Shown: in pieces, positions 1 through 6,422 of the stretch
Layout of the letters: each line of letters opens with the position of its first letter
How positions within the stretch are numbered: position 1 is the stretch's first letter
Assembly: GCA_032111745.1 (NCBI GenBank)
Contig: JAULUH010000463.1
Location: 1-21,895, forward strand
DNA from: JAULUH01 sp032111745
Lineage (GTDB): Bacteria > Chloroflexota > Anaerolineae > JAAEKA01
DNA length: 21,895 bases
Reading direction: 5' to 3'
Program-made: the position numbers and the translations under genes
Notes under the pieces: generated by a model
What the model was told of the DNA's origin: nothing
The model's input: only the letters and a program-made list of their open reading frames with translations
Database searches by the model: none

Positions 1-2
1 AT

Positions 3-848
3 AGCACTTCAGAGCAGGACCGGGGTGGTGGGATGGGCGTGCTGGGCGCGGCAACCGGCCTGGGCATGATCCTTGGCCCGGCGCTGGGCGGGCTGCTCGG
101 CAGCCAGTCATTGTCCACACCCTTTTTCCTCACCGCCGGGGTGTGCCTGCTAACTCTGCTACTGGTGGTGCTCTTCCTGCCCGAGTCGTTACCCCAGGAA
201 GCTCGCCAGCCAGTGGAAACTGGTATCAGGCCTCAGGTTCGGATCCAGGAGTTGCGCCAGACCCTAACCGGTCCCCTTGGCGTGCTGTTCTTCATGGCCT
301 TTCTGGTCAGCTTTGGCCTGTCCAACTTCCAGGCCATCTTTGGCTACTACGCCCTGGAGGAGTTTGGCTACGGCACGACGGAGGTGGGCTGGATCCTGAC
401 CGTCGTCGGAGTCGTCGCTGCGTTCGCCCAGGGGGTGCTTACGGGGCCGCTGACCAGGCGTTGGGGAGAGGCCATCGTCATCAAGGCCACCCTGCTGGCA
501 AGTGCCATCGGGTTTGGGCTGCTGCTGGCGGCAGACAGCCTGGCGATGGTGTTGCTCACCACGGCCCTGTTCACCCTTCCCAATGCCCTGCTCCGCCCGG
601 CAGTTATCTCGTTGACCTCCAAACGCGCGGAGGAGACACAGCAGGGGATAGCCATGGGCTTGAACAACTCTTCCACCAGCCTGGGCCGCGTGTTTGGGCC
701 CATCTGGGCCGGCCTGGCCTTCGATTTGAACCCCAGCCTGCCTTATCTCAGCGGCGCAGCGATCATGTTCGCGGGTTTCTTGATCAGCCTGCCCTGGGTA
801 ACGCAGGAACGAAAGAGTCCCCACCGCGCCTTTGCGCCTTCGCATTGA
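3..848 (+). CDS. MFS transporter, C-terminal part (5' end outside window)
   Basis: The reading frame is open from base 3, so the gene begins upstream of the window; the ATG at 33 is internal. The first visible residues match the conserved MFS loop and helix pattern in which a Gly-rich stretch leads into GxxLGPxxGGLLG (here GMILGPALGGLLG). About six to seven hydrophobic segments follow, for example around LLTLLLVVLFLP and GVLFFMAFLVSFGL, with a charged central loop (about residues 50-75 from the ATG at 33), as expected for the second half of a 12- or 14-helix exporter. A second MFS-like signature (TRRWG) lies in the C-terminal half. The general layout resembles drug/H+ antiporters of the TetA/Bcr type, but the substrate cannot be told from this fragment. 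The gene stops with TGA at 846-848, 33 bases before the tRNA-His promoter. Confidence 0.85.
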   Translation, partial: STSEQDRGGGMGVLGAATGLGMILGPALGGLLGSQSLSTPFFLTAGVCLLTLLLVVLFLPESLPQEARQPVETGIRPQVRIQELRQTLTGPLGVLFFMAFLVSFGLSNFQAIFGYYALEEFGYGTTEVGWILTVVGVVAAFAQGVLTGPLTRRWGEAIVIKATLLASAIGFGLLLAADSLAMVLLTTALFTLPNALLRPAVISLTSKRAEETQQGIAMGLNNSSTSLGRVFGPIWAGLAFDLNPSLPYLSGAAIMFAGFLISLPWVTQERKSPHRAFAPSH

Positions 849-881
849 AAACCATCTCTCGCTTCCGCCTTCCTCATCTTC

Positions 882-909
882 TTGACTCCGGCCTCAACTC
901 GGATATAAT
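882..909 (+). promoter_or_regulatory. sigma70-type promoter of tRNA-His
   Basis: TTGACT at 882-887 and a perfect TATAAT at 904-909 are separated by 16 bases. The predicted start is near 916, about 66 bases before the tRNA. The first transcribed bases fold into a 7-bp hairpin, TGCCAGC (916-922) with GCTGGCA (928-934). Confidence 0.75.
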
Positions 910-981
910 GCATGTTGCCAGCAATAGGCTGGCATCCAGCGCCTAACAGGTAGTGATGTAGTTGCTGATTTTCTGACGTAT

Positions 982-1055
982 GGTGACCATAGCTCAATTG
1001 GCAGAGCACCTGGTTGTGGCCCAGGAGGCTAAGGGTTCGAGCCCCTTTGGTCACC
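982..1055 (+). tRNA. tRNA-His (anticodon GTG)
   Basis: The full cloverleaf can be drawn by eye. The acceptor stem is 983-989 with 1048-1054. The D arm begins TAGCTC at 990. The anticodon stem CCTGG (1009-1013) and CCAGG (1021-1025) encloses the loop TTGTGGC, with anticodon GTG at 1016-1018. The variable loop is AGGCT. The T arm is AAGGG-TTCGAGC-CCCTT (1031-1047). An encoded G at 982 pairs with C at 1055, which is the G-1:C73 identity pair specific to tRNA-His. The 3' CCA is not encoded, since bases 1056-1058 read CCT, so it must be added after transcription. The gene stands alone between its own promoter and terminator. Confidence 0.95.
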
Positions 1056-1068
1056 CCTTTTGTCCCTA

Positions 1069-1106
1069 GCGCCCAGTCTCACGCGAGACTGGGCGCTTCT
1101 GGTTTG
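1069..1106 (+). terminator. intrinsic terminator after tRNA-His
   Basis: A perfect 12-bp stem, GCGCCCAGTCTC (1069-1080) and GAGACTGGGCGC (1085-1096), has an ACGC loop and is followed by TTCTGGTTT. The U-tract is imperfect, but the stem is strong and well placed 14 bases after the tRNA. Confidence 0.8.
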
Positions 1107-1151
1107 TGCGCAGGCACAGGCCGGGTTGAGATGATGCGAGGATAAGGGGCT

Positions 1152-1652
1152 ATGACTTCCGTGTTGGTCCTCAACGCAACCTATGAGCCGCTCAGCGTGA
1201 TCTCGCTCCGCCGCGCGATCGTGCTGTTGCTGAAGGAGAAGGCCGAGATCCTTGAGGCTGCCGAGGCCCGCCTGCGGGCCGAGCGTACTACCCTGCCCGT
1301 GCCGCTGGTCATCCGCATGGTGTACTACGTGCGGGTGCCGCGCAACATGGGCCTCCCCCTGTCACGGCGCACTATTCTGGCCCGTGATCAGTACACCTGC
1401 CAGTACTGCGGCGGCGCCCCCGGCCGCGCCGAGCTGACCATCGACCACGTCCTTGCACGCAGCCGCGGCGGCCGCACCGAATGGGAGAACGTTGTGGCCG
1501 CCTGTCGGGCCTGCAACCAGCGTAAGGGCAGCCGCACACCCCGGGAGGCCGGCATGGACCTCGTGCGCGAGCCCTTCCGCCCCCGCTTCATCGCCCTCAC
1601 CGTTCTCGGCGAGGCCCAGAGCAAAGAGGTCTGGAACAAATACCTGTTCTGA
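1152..1652 (+). CDS. HNH endonuclease family protein
   Basis: This 166-residue protein carries a C-terminal HNH domain. The first zinc knuckle is CQYC (Cys83, Cys86), the catalytic Asp-His is in LTIDHV (Asp98, His99), Asn113 lies in the WENVV segment, and the second knuckle CRACN (Cys118, Cys121, Asn122) is followed by KGSRTP. The N-terminal 70 residues (LNATYEPLSVISLRRAIVLL) form the small domain typical of the stand-alone HNH proteins common in Actinobacteria, Cyanobacteria and Chloroflexota. Their cellular role is not settled; a metal-dependent nick or cut of DNA is the expected activity. The start ATG is preceded by GATAAGGGG, a reasonable ribosome site. The gene is monocistronic and converges on the small minus-strand unit at 1675-1857. 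No restriction or methylase partner is adjacent. Confidence 0.9.
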   Translation: MTSVLVLNATYEPLSVISLRRAIVLLLKEKAEILEAAEARLRAERTTLPVPLVIRMVYYVRVPRNMGLPLSRRTILARDQYTCQYCGGAPGRAELTIDHVLARSRGGRTEWENVVAACRACNQRKGSRTPREAGMDLVREPFRPRFIALTVLGEAQSKEVWNKYLF

Positions 1653-1674
1653 TCTCCCCATCCCCCTAAAACAA

Positions 1675-1698
1675 ATAGGCTGCCCGTAGGCAGCCTAT
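1675..1698 (-). terminator. intrinsic terminator with UACG tetraloop
   Basis: On the minus strand a 10-bp perfect stem ATAGGCTGCC / GGCAGCCTAT is closed by C(UACG)G, the very stable UNCG tetraloop, and followed by TTGTTTTAG. On the plus strand the loop is CGTA and the trailing bases are CTGCTC, so the minus strand is the main functional direction. It may also stop transcripts of the convergent HNH gene. Confidence 0.85.
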
Positions 1699-1705
1699 CT
1701 GCTCT

Positions 1706-1749
1706 TGCGCCGTAGCCTATCGGATAATCCGAGGTGACGCTACGGCGCA
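1706..1749 (-). other. stem-loop overlapping the small ORF
   Basis: TGCGCCGTAGC and GCTACGGCGCA form an 11-bp perfect stem (1739-1749 with 1706-1716). The intervening 22 bases contain a mini-stem CGGA/TCCG (1721-1731). The stem spans codons 7-10 and the bases directly after the stop of the 16-codon ORF. Confidence 0.65.
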
Positions 1750-1767
1750 GTCATTAGTACGATCCAT
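1717..1767 (-). CDS. candidate 16-residue small protein or leader peptide
   Basis: The ATG at 1767 opens 16 codons (MDRTNDCAVASPRIIR) ending at TAG (1717-1719). It is preceded by AGGAGGTGAT (1781-1772), a ten-base perfect complement of a typical 16S rRNA 3' end, at ideal spacing (8 bases from GGAGG to ATG). A consensus-like promoter lies 62 bases upstream of the ATG (-10 edge at 1829) and a strong terminator follows at 1675-1698. The whole unit would be a transcript of about 155 bases. Codons 7-10 form one arm of a stem-loop (1706-1749) with bases just after the stop, so translation would open that stem. No homology is recognised. It could be a true small protein, or the ORF may be incidental to a small RNA; the ribosome site argues for translation. 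Confidence 0.5.
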   Translation of the reverse strand: MDRTNDCAVASPRIIR

Positions 1768-1828
1768 GAGCATCACCTCCTGTCATTAGGATGGCTATGG
1801 TGGGGTCGGCAGGGCCGGCAACGAGAAC

Positions 1829-1857
1829 ATTATGGCACACGTTAGCCAGACTGTCAA
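1829..1857 (-). promoter_or_regulatory. sigma70-type promoter of the small transcript
   Basis: On the minus strand a perfect TTGACA (1857-1852) and CATAAT (1834-1829) are separated by exactly 17 bases. The predicted start is near 1822. This is one of the best promoter matches in the window and lies just downstream of the sfsA stop, so the small unit should be transcribed independently of sfsA. Confidence 0.8.
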
Positions 1858-1868
1858 ACTGCTCTATT

Positions 1869-2561
1869 CTATAGCCGCACCTCGATCTGGTCTGTGATTG
1901 AGCTTCCCGCCCGGCTCACCCCACAGCACCAGGCCAGAACCTCCACTCCCAACGCGTGCACACGACGCAGGGTCTTGCGAAAGGCCGGGTCAGCGCTGAG
2001 GTGCGGGCCAAAGGCCACCGCATCTCCCCGCTGCACCACGAACACCACTACCGCCTGGTCGCCCGCCGCGCGCCGTGCCGCCAGCTCCTCCAGGTGGCGC
2101 ACCCCTCGCGCCGTGGGTGCATCGGGAAACCTGGCTACCCCCTGCTCCACCAGGGTCACGGACTTAACCTCCAGCCAGCACCGTCCGTGTGGTCCCTCCA
2201 ACAGGAAGTCCAGCCGGCTGTGGCCACTGGCTACCTCCCGGCGGTGGCTGGTATAGCCTGCCAGGGGCGCGAGCCGCCCCTCCGCCAGCGCATCCGCTAC
2301 CAGTTGGTTGGGCAGCCGCGCGTCCACCGCCACCAGGATGCCGCCGCTGTCGACGAGCACCAGATCGCCCGCGGTCTTGCGCGCCACGTCCAAAGCGGCC
2401 GGCCGGAGCCACACCGCCGCGCCTGGGAGCAGTAGCTCGCCGAGGCGGCCCGAGTTGGGCACATGCAAGGCAGCCGGTGCGCCACTCATCGTCACCACCG
2501 CGCGGAAGCGGTTGTCCCGGTGCACGAAGGTGGCGGGCTGCAGCTCCGCCGGCCAGCGCAC
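1869..2561 (-). CDS. sfsA: SfsA family DNA-binding/nuclease-fold protein
   Basis: The 230-residue length fits SfsA (about 230-240). An N-terminal OB-like part contains the hallmark HVPNSGRLGELL (residues 33-44). The C-terminal half has the PD-(D/E)XK-like core: GHSRLDFLL with Asp118, then WLEVKSVTL with Glu131 and Lys133, followed by the diagnostic ARFPDAPTARGVRHLEEL segment (residues 143-160). SfsA was named for stimulating maltose use in E. coli; its fold points to nucleic-acid binding or cleavage. The start is GTG at 2561, with AGGGG a few bases before it, 9 bases after the stop of the upstream HExxH gene, so the two are co-transcribed. An isolated promoter for the small transcript follows directly downstream. 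Confidence 0.9.
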   Translation of the reverse strand: MRWPAELQPATFVHRDNRFRAVVTMSGAPAALHVPNSGRLGELLLPGAAVWLRPAALDVARKTAGDLVLVDSGGILVAVDARLPNQLVADALAEGRLAPLAGYTSHRREVASGHSRLDFLLEGPHGRCWLEVKSVTLVEQGVARFPDAPTARGVRHLEELAARRAAGDQAVVVFVVQRGDAVAFGPHLSADPAFRKTLRRVHALGVEVLAWCCGVSRAGSSITDQIEVRL

Positions 2562-2570
2562 CAGTGGCCC

Positions 2571-3956
2571 CTACGGCTTTGCAGCCTGCTGCAGGGCCGC
2601 GTCCAGGTCGGCGACGGTAGTTATGTCCTCGACCGCCTCGAAAAACGCCGCCAGCGAAGGGCTGCGCTCGCGCAACAGTTGCAGCTTGGGGCCGATGGGA
2701 TCTACCCCCGCCGGGCCTGTGGCATAGCTGCCGTGAAATGCGAAATAGGCCTGGTTGAGCTTGCGCAGCCGGTACCCGTTCTCCACGAAACGCCGGCGCC
2801 GATCCTCCATGTAGGTTTCCGCCTCCTCCACCAGGCTGTAAGCCAACAGCCGGTCGGCCACGAGCCGCGTGGTACGCATTTCCCGCCCAAAGTCGAAGGC
2901 CGATGTCTCCGGTGTTCCGATCTGGTTGGTCACTTCGCTCTGCGGGCTCGGCAGCGGGGGCAGCAGGTCTGGATAATATGCTGCCATCACCGCCCGGCCT
3001 AGCTCCTCGCCCGCAATGCTGGCCACAGTCTCGTTGATGGTGATGGCATCGCCTCCCTGAAGATAGGACCAGCCCAGGGGCCGGAAGGCCAGGTAGTTGT
3101 GTACCCACTCGTGGGCAATGGTCTCCATCGTCCAGGGCAGACCATGGCGATCAACCACCATAGTCGGCCACACACCGTAACCCCCGATCCCAGTCACGTA
3201 GGCCGACAGGTCGAAGCGCTCTGCCACCGCATCCTCCAGGCCGGTACGCTGCGCCGGGTCCAGATCGGGCAACAGGTCCACCGAGTACAGCCGCTCGATG
3301 CGCTGGCGCGGGGACACCACCAGCAGTTGGGGCGGTTCGGTGAAGCGCAGCCGAGGCGGCGGCCATACCACCCCCGCCGTGTCCAACCCGACGTCGGTTA
3401 CTACCTGAGATACCTGCGCCTCCAGCACGGCCTCTACCAAGTCGGCCTGCGCCGCCAACTCCGCGCGCAGCCCGGCCAGCTCCGCCCGTTGTGACTCCGT
3501 GGTCAGGTCGGGCTGGTCCTGCGCCGGGTCGGCGTAGACGCGGTCGATCTCGTCCTCCAACTGCCCGGCCCGCCTCGCCATCTCCAGGTAATCGCGCACC
3601 ATGGCCTCGCCTTCAGTCGCGGCCAGCCCCGACGCCGGTGAGCGCACGAAGCCGCCCAGCTTTCCGGCCACCGCCCCCACCGTCCAACCAGCCAGGTTGA
3701 AGCGCTGGCCTTGGGTCAACCCCCGCACGCCCTTCTCCACCTCGCTGGTCGGCCGCGGCCAGGCCACCAGCAAGGCTACCAGCCCCGCTAGCAGCAGCAC
3801 CGCCCAGGTGCCGCGGCGTCGCAGCCAGCCTCGCTTGCGACCCACGGCCGCCGCGGCCCGCTCAGCGCTTCTGTCCTCAGTCACCATGGCCTGCATGGGG
3901 TCATTCATGTCTGGAAGTAGTCGGCGTTTCGATAGCTGTGGCCGACCAGCAGGCAT
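2571..3956 (-). CDS. membrane-anchored HExxH zinc-metalloprotease-like protein
   Basis: The longest frame gives 461 residues. A basic cluster (RKRGWLRRRG, 40-49) precedes a single hydrophobic helix WAVLLLAGLVALLVAW (51-66), so a short N-terminus inside and a large domain outside the membrane is expected. A Glu/Ala-rich, probably helical stretch covers 115-190. The zinc motif is HEWVH (His282, Glu283, His286), and ITINETVASIAGEE (306-319) supplies a likely third ligand, Glu309, about 23 residues after the second His, as in gluzincins. I do not recognise a named family. The start is uncertain: ATG at 3956 has only AGAG before it, and a second ATG at 3908 (residue 17, MNDPMQ) is equally possible; both leave all motifs intact. 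It is the first gene of a pair with sfsA. Confidence 0.75.
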   Translation of the reverse strand: MPAGRPQLSKRRLLPDMNDPMQAMVTEDRSAERAAAAVGRKRGWLRRRGTWAVLLLAGLVALLVAWPRPTSEVEKGVRGLTQGQRFNLAGWTVGAVAGKLGGFVRSPASGLAATEGEAMVRDYLEMARRAGQLEDEIDRVYADPAQDQPDLTTESQRAELAGLRAELAAQADLVEAVLEAQVSQVVTDVGLDTAGVVWPPPRLRFTEPPQLLVVSPRQRIERLYSVDLLPDLDPAQRTGLEDAVAERFDLSAYVTGIGGYGVWPTMVVDRHGLPWTMETIAHEWVHNYLAFRPLGWSYLQGGDAITINETVASIAGEELGRAVMAAYYPDLLPPLPSPQSEVTNQIGTPETSAFDFGREMRTTRLVADRLLAYSLVEEAETYMEDRRRRFVENGYRLRKLNQAYFAFHGSYATGPAGVDPIGPKLQLLRERSPSLAAFFEAVEDITTVADLDAALQQAAKP

Positions 3957-4041
3957 ACTCTGCGGCCGGCCACTCCTCTCTCATTCAAGCCCTCACAGGG
4001 CGCATTTGCAGTAATCCGCTTTCCCAGGCGCAAACGCGTCA

Positions 4042-4076
4042 GCGCCCCGGAAGGCCGGCGCGGCCTCCCGGGGCGC
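4042..4076 (-). terminator. terminator-like hairpin after the HTH/Sm-like genes
   Basis: The arms 4062-4076 and 4042-4056 form a 15-bp GC-rich stem with a 5-base loop. The single non-Watson-Crick position is a G.U wobble on the minus strand but an A.C mismatch on the plus strand, which favours a minus-strand role. No clear U-tract follows. It lies 44 bases beyond the stop of the 4120-4521 gene. Confidence 0.6.
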
Positions 4077-4119
4077 GATTTGTCGTACCATGGCTAGGGC
4101 GAGGGATGGGCCGCGCTCG

Positions 4120-4521
4120 CTAGGCCACTTCCCAGCGATCGATCACGTGGCGCTGTACCACCACCTCACGGCCGTCTCCATGACGCACCAGGGTTGCGCC
4201 CAGGTCGAACCACGCCACCGTGCCCTCGAAAGTGTCGCCCGTGCGCAGGAACAGGCGCACCGGCCGCCCCTCCTGGGATGCCTCGGCCAGAAAGGAGCTC
4301 AGGGCCTTGCGGGTCCACTCCTGGCGGTCAAGGAGCTCCGCCGGTGCCACGTCAAAGTATTCGGCCAGCTTCGTCAGCTCCTCTTCGCTGCCGATCTCGC
4401 GGTACCGCTGCTCGATCTGGCGGTAGGTGCCGGCTGGCACGCCCGTGGCCTTCTCGATGTCCCAGGGTGTAGCACCTCCCTTGACGGCCCGCAGGTAGCG
4501 GACGTAATCACCGGTGCTCAT
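4120..4521 (-). CDS. HTH (XRE-like) protein with C-terminal Sm/Hfq-like domain, short paralogue
   Basis: The protein has 133 residues. Residues 1-65 form an XRE-like helix-turn-helix: TPWDIEKATGVPAGTYRQIE as the recognition region, then EELTKLAEYFDVAPAELLD. Residues 84-132 read like an Hfq/Sm core: GRPVRLFLRTGDTFEGTVAW, then FD (105-106), as at the end of the Sm1 motif, and VVQRHVID (121-128), which aligns with the YKHAIS Sm2 motif and keeps its His (His125). It shares about 15 of 46 ungapped positions with the C-terminal domain of the neighbouring 402-residue protein, so the two are paralogues. The ATG at 4521 overlaps the upstream stop in ATGA, indicating translational coupling. Inference: an RNA- or DNA-binding protein, possibly a ring former. 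A plain XRE regulator call would miss the Sm-like part. Confidence 0.8.
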   Translation of the reverse strand: MSTGDYVRYLRAVKGGATPWDIEKATGVPAGTYRQIEQRYREIGSEEELTKLAEYFDVAPAELLDRQEWTRKALSSFLAEASQEGRPVRLFLRTGDTFEGTVAWFDLGATLVRHGDGREVVVQRHVIDRWEVA

Positions 4522-5726
4522 AGCTCATCAGCCTCGTCCGGCTCACCGTCCTCATCCTCATCCTCATCCTCGCCCTCATAGGCATCTACCGCCCTGCTCG
4601 CGGCGGGCCGGATGCGCTCGGCGATGGGCTCACCCTGCACCTCGTAATAGGCCACAGCCAATTTCTGCACCGTGACCTCCCGATCATCGGACATGGCCAG
4701 GGTCAGGGCATATGGACTGAAGCCCAACAGGCGACCCTCCAAGACTTGTCCATTGAACAGGGTCAGGTGCAAGTCTTGACGGCTCAGCTGCACCTCGGTC
4801 AGGTACACCAGCTCGTGCTCATCCACCGACTCAGGCAGGTAGGGGCGCTGGCGCTTGCCTTTGGGGATGTCGGGCTTGCGCTCAGCCAGCATGGCCTGGC
4901 ACTGGGTCAACAGCCGGGCGGCCTCCTTGCGGGTCAGCATGCTCAGAGGCTTGCCGGCCAGCCGCAGCAGCTCGTCCCCGGTCATGTCCAGCTGGATCAG
5001 CAGTCCCTTGAGGTGCTCCAGCTGTGACGGCCGGGCCGGGCTGGAGGGCTGGCGCCGCGGCGCGCGGGCCGGCTTGCGCGGCTGCCGCGTGCGGTCCATG
5101 CGGCGGTCGTCAAAGGGCCGCGGGCCCGAGGGGCGCGGCTGCGATGGCCGTGTATCGTCGTAGCGCGAGTAGCGGTCGCCGCCGCCGTAACGGGGCGAGC
5201 CTCCCTGGCTGCCGTAGCCTGAGGATCCCCGCTCGGAGTTGTAGCGATAGTACCCCTGGTCATTACTGTACCGTGAGGATCCACCACCCTCGCCATAGCG
5301 TGAGGATCCGCCGCCCTCGCCGTAGCGGGACGGCCCACCACTCTCGCCGTAGCGCGGTGGGCGCCCTTCATTGTACCGGGAGGGGCCGGTATCGTCGCCG
5401 TAGCGAGACCCACTACCTGGGGGCCCCGGATATCGGGTGGAACCACTGTCGTAGTCCGGCCGCGCCGGTCCTGCCCCACCCGAATAGCGCGAGGGCGACT
5501 CCTCACCCACCCGGCTCGGCCCGCGCGGCGGCGGGTCCGAAAGCTCTTTGATCTCCCACGCTTCCACCGAAAGAGCCGTTGCCAGCTTCTCCAGGTCTTC
5601 CTCCGGGATGGCCCGGTGCCCAAGCTCATAGGCCTTGATCAGGCCCGGGGCGATTCCGGCCAGGTTCGCCAGCTCATCGATGGTCATCTTGTTGCGGCGG
5701 CGAATCTGCCATAAGTCGAGTGCCAT
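4518..5726 (-). CDS. HTH - RY/G-rich disordered region - Sm-like domain - acidic tail protein
   Basis: The protein has 402 residues in clear segments. Residues 1-63 are an XRE-type HTH (MTIDELANLAGIAPGLIKAY, then EEDLEKLATALSVEAWEI). Residues 64-233 are low complexity, with about a dozen Arg-Tyr pairs in Gly/Ser and a run of three 9-residue units (125-151), then a basic Arg/Pro part. Residues 234-290 look helical. Residues 316-363 resemble an Sm fold: DLHLTLFNGQVLEGRLLGFS followed by DDREVTVQKLAVAYYEV, homologous to the next gene. Residues 384-402 are almost all Asp/Glu. The middle resembles RG/RY-rich disordered regions of RNA-binding proteins. GAAAGGTAG precedes the ATG. The gene lies 92 bases after scpB and overlaps the next gene by 4 bases. 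No named family is recognised. Confidence 0.8.
   Translation of the reverse strand: MALDLWQIRRRNKMTIDELANLAGIAPGLIKAYELGHRAIPEEDLEKLATALSVEAWEIKELSDPPPRGPSRVGEESPSRYSGGAGPARPDYDSGSTRYPGPPGSGSRYGDDTGPSRYNEGRPPRYGESGGPSRYGEGGGSSRYGEGGGSSRYSNDQGYYRYNSERGSSGYGSQGGSPRYGGGDRYSRYDDTRPSQPRPSGPRPFDDRRMDRTRQPRKPARAPRRQPSSPARPSQLEHLKGLLIQLDMTGDELLRLAGKPLSMLTRKEAARLLTQCQAMLAERKPDIPKGKRQRPYLPESVDEHELVYLTEVQLSRQDLHLTLFNGQVLEGRLLGFSPYALTLAMSDDREVTVQKLAVAYYEVQGEPIAERIRPAASRAVDAYEGEDEDEDEDGEPDEADEL
5274..5354 (-). repeat. tandem 27-base repeat inside the 402-residue HTH/Sm-like gene
   Basis: Three consecutive 27-base units encode RYGESGGPS, RYGEGGGSS and RYGEGGGSS. They sit in a longer region with diverged RY-G/S repeats, which points to expansion by slippage. 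Confidence 0.8.
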
Positions 5727-5765
5727 GCTAACTACCTTTCTGTCTTTCCCTCAGGGTGATTCAAC

Positions 5766-5796
5766 CGGCAACCCTCGGGTTGCCGAGATCCTCGGC
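5766..5796 (-). promoter_or_regulatory. two mutually exclusive hairpins between scpB and the HTH/Sm-like genes
   Basis: CGGCAACCC (5766-5774) pairs with GGGTTGCCG (5777-5785). GCCGAG (5782-5787) pairs with CTCGGC (5791-5796). Both use bases 5782-5785, so only one can form. The site is about 40 bases before the start at 5726. No U-tract follows, so an RNA-processing site or a translational switch is more likely than a terminator. Confidence 0.5.
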
Positions 5797-5818
5797 TGTC
5801 CTAACCATGTGGCCTGTC

Positions 5819-6385
5819 CTAGGCCACTGTTGCACTGTCCTCCAATGCCTCCTCCTCCAGAGGTGGCAGGTCGTCCAGGCTCTGCAAACCAAAGTAACGC
5901 AGGAAGTCGAAGGTTGTGCCGTACTGAAAAGGACGCCCAGCCTGCTCCAGACGTTCCCCTTGCTCCACCAGGCCCCAGTGCAGCAGGGTGCGCAACACGC
6001 CGTCGCTGTTCACCCCTCGTAACTCGTCGATTTGGGTTCGCGTGATCGGCTGTCGGTAGGCAATGATGGCCAGCGCCTCCAGCGCGGCCGGGGACAGGCG
6101 GGTGGTCAGGTCCAGGCCTAGGAAGCGCTCCACGTAGGCCGCGGCCTCCGGGGCCGTAACGATCTGCACCCGGTTGCGATGGCGCTGCAGCCGCAACCCG
6201 CGCGTCTCATAGGCCAGGGCCAGTTCGCCCAGAGCCAGCTCGACCTGCTCGGCCGAGGTCTCCAGGCCGGCGGCCAAATTGTCCACGGTTACGGGTTCCG
6301 GGGCCACAAATAACAGGCTCTCCACCAACGCCACCATGGCTGGTGAGGATGCACCACTGGGCTCTATCCCAAGATCTTCTGACAT
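5819..6385 (-). CDS. scpB: segregation and condensation protein B (kleisin partner of SMC)
   Basis: The 188 residues match ScpB: VALVESLLFVAPEPVTVDNL at the N-terminal winged helix, the central signature RLSPAALEALAIIAYRQPIT (about 97-116) followed by RTQIDELRGVNSDGVLRTLL, and a second winged helix ending YGTTFDFLRYFGL. ScpB dimerises and binds ScpA to complete the SMC condensin that organises and segregates the chromosome. scpA is usually directly upstream but is absent here: the 494 bases before scpB are non-coding. The ATG at 6385 has no strong ribosome site. Downstream, after 92 bases, come two HTH/Sm-like genes, which may be co-transcribed with scpB. Confidence 0.93.
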   Translation of the reverse strand: MSEDLGIEPSGASSPAMVALVESLLFVAPEPVTVDNLAAGLETSAEQVELALGELALAYETRGLRLQRHRNRVQIVTAPEAAAYVERFLGLDLTTRLSPAALEALAIIAYRQPITRTQIDELRGVNSDGVLRTLLHWGLVEQGERLEQAGRPFQYGTTFDFLRYFGLQSLDDLPPLEEEALEDSATVA

Positions 6386-6422
6386 CAGCCGGCATTACCC
6401 GCAGTGATTCCTGCACGCATCG

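Noticed and set aside
5262..5360. CRISPR array
   Set aside because: The regular 27-base repeats are contiguous, without spacers, and in frame within a protein-coding low-complexity region.
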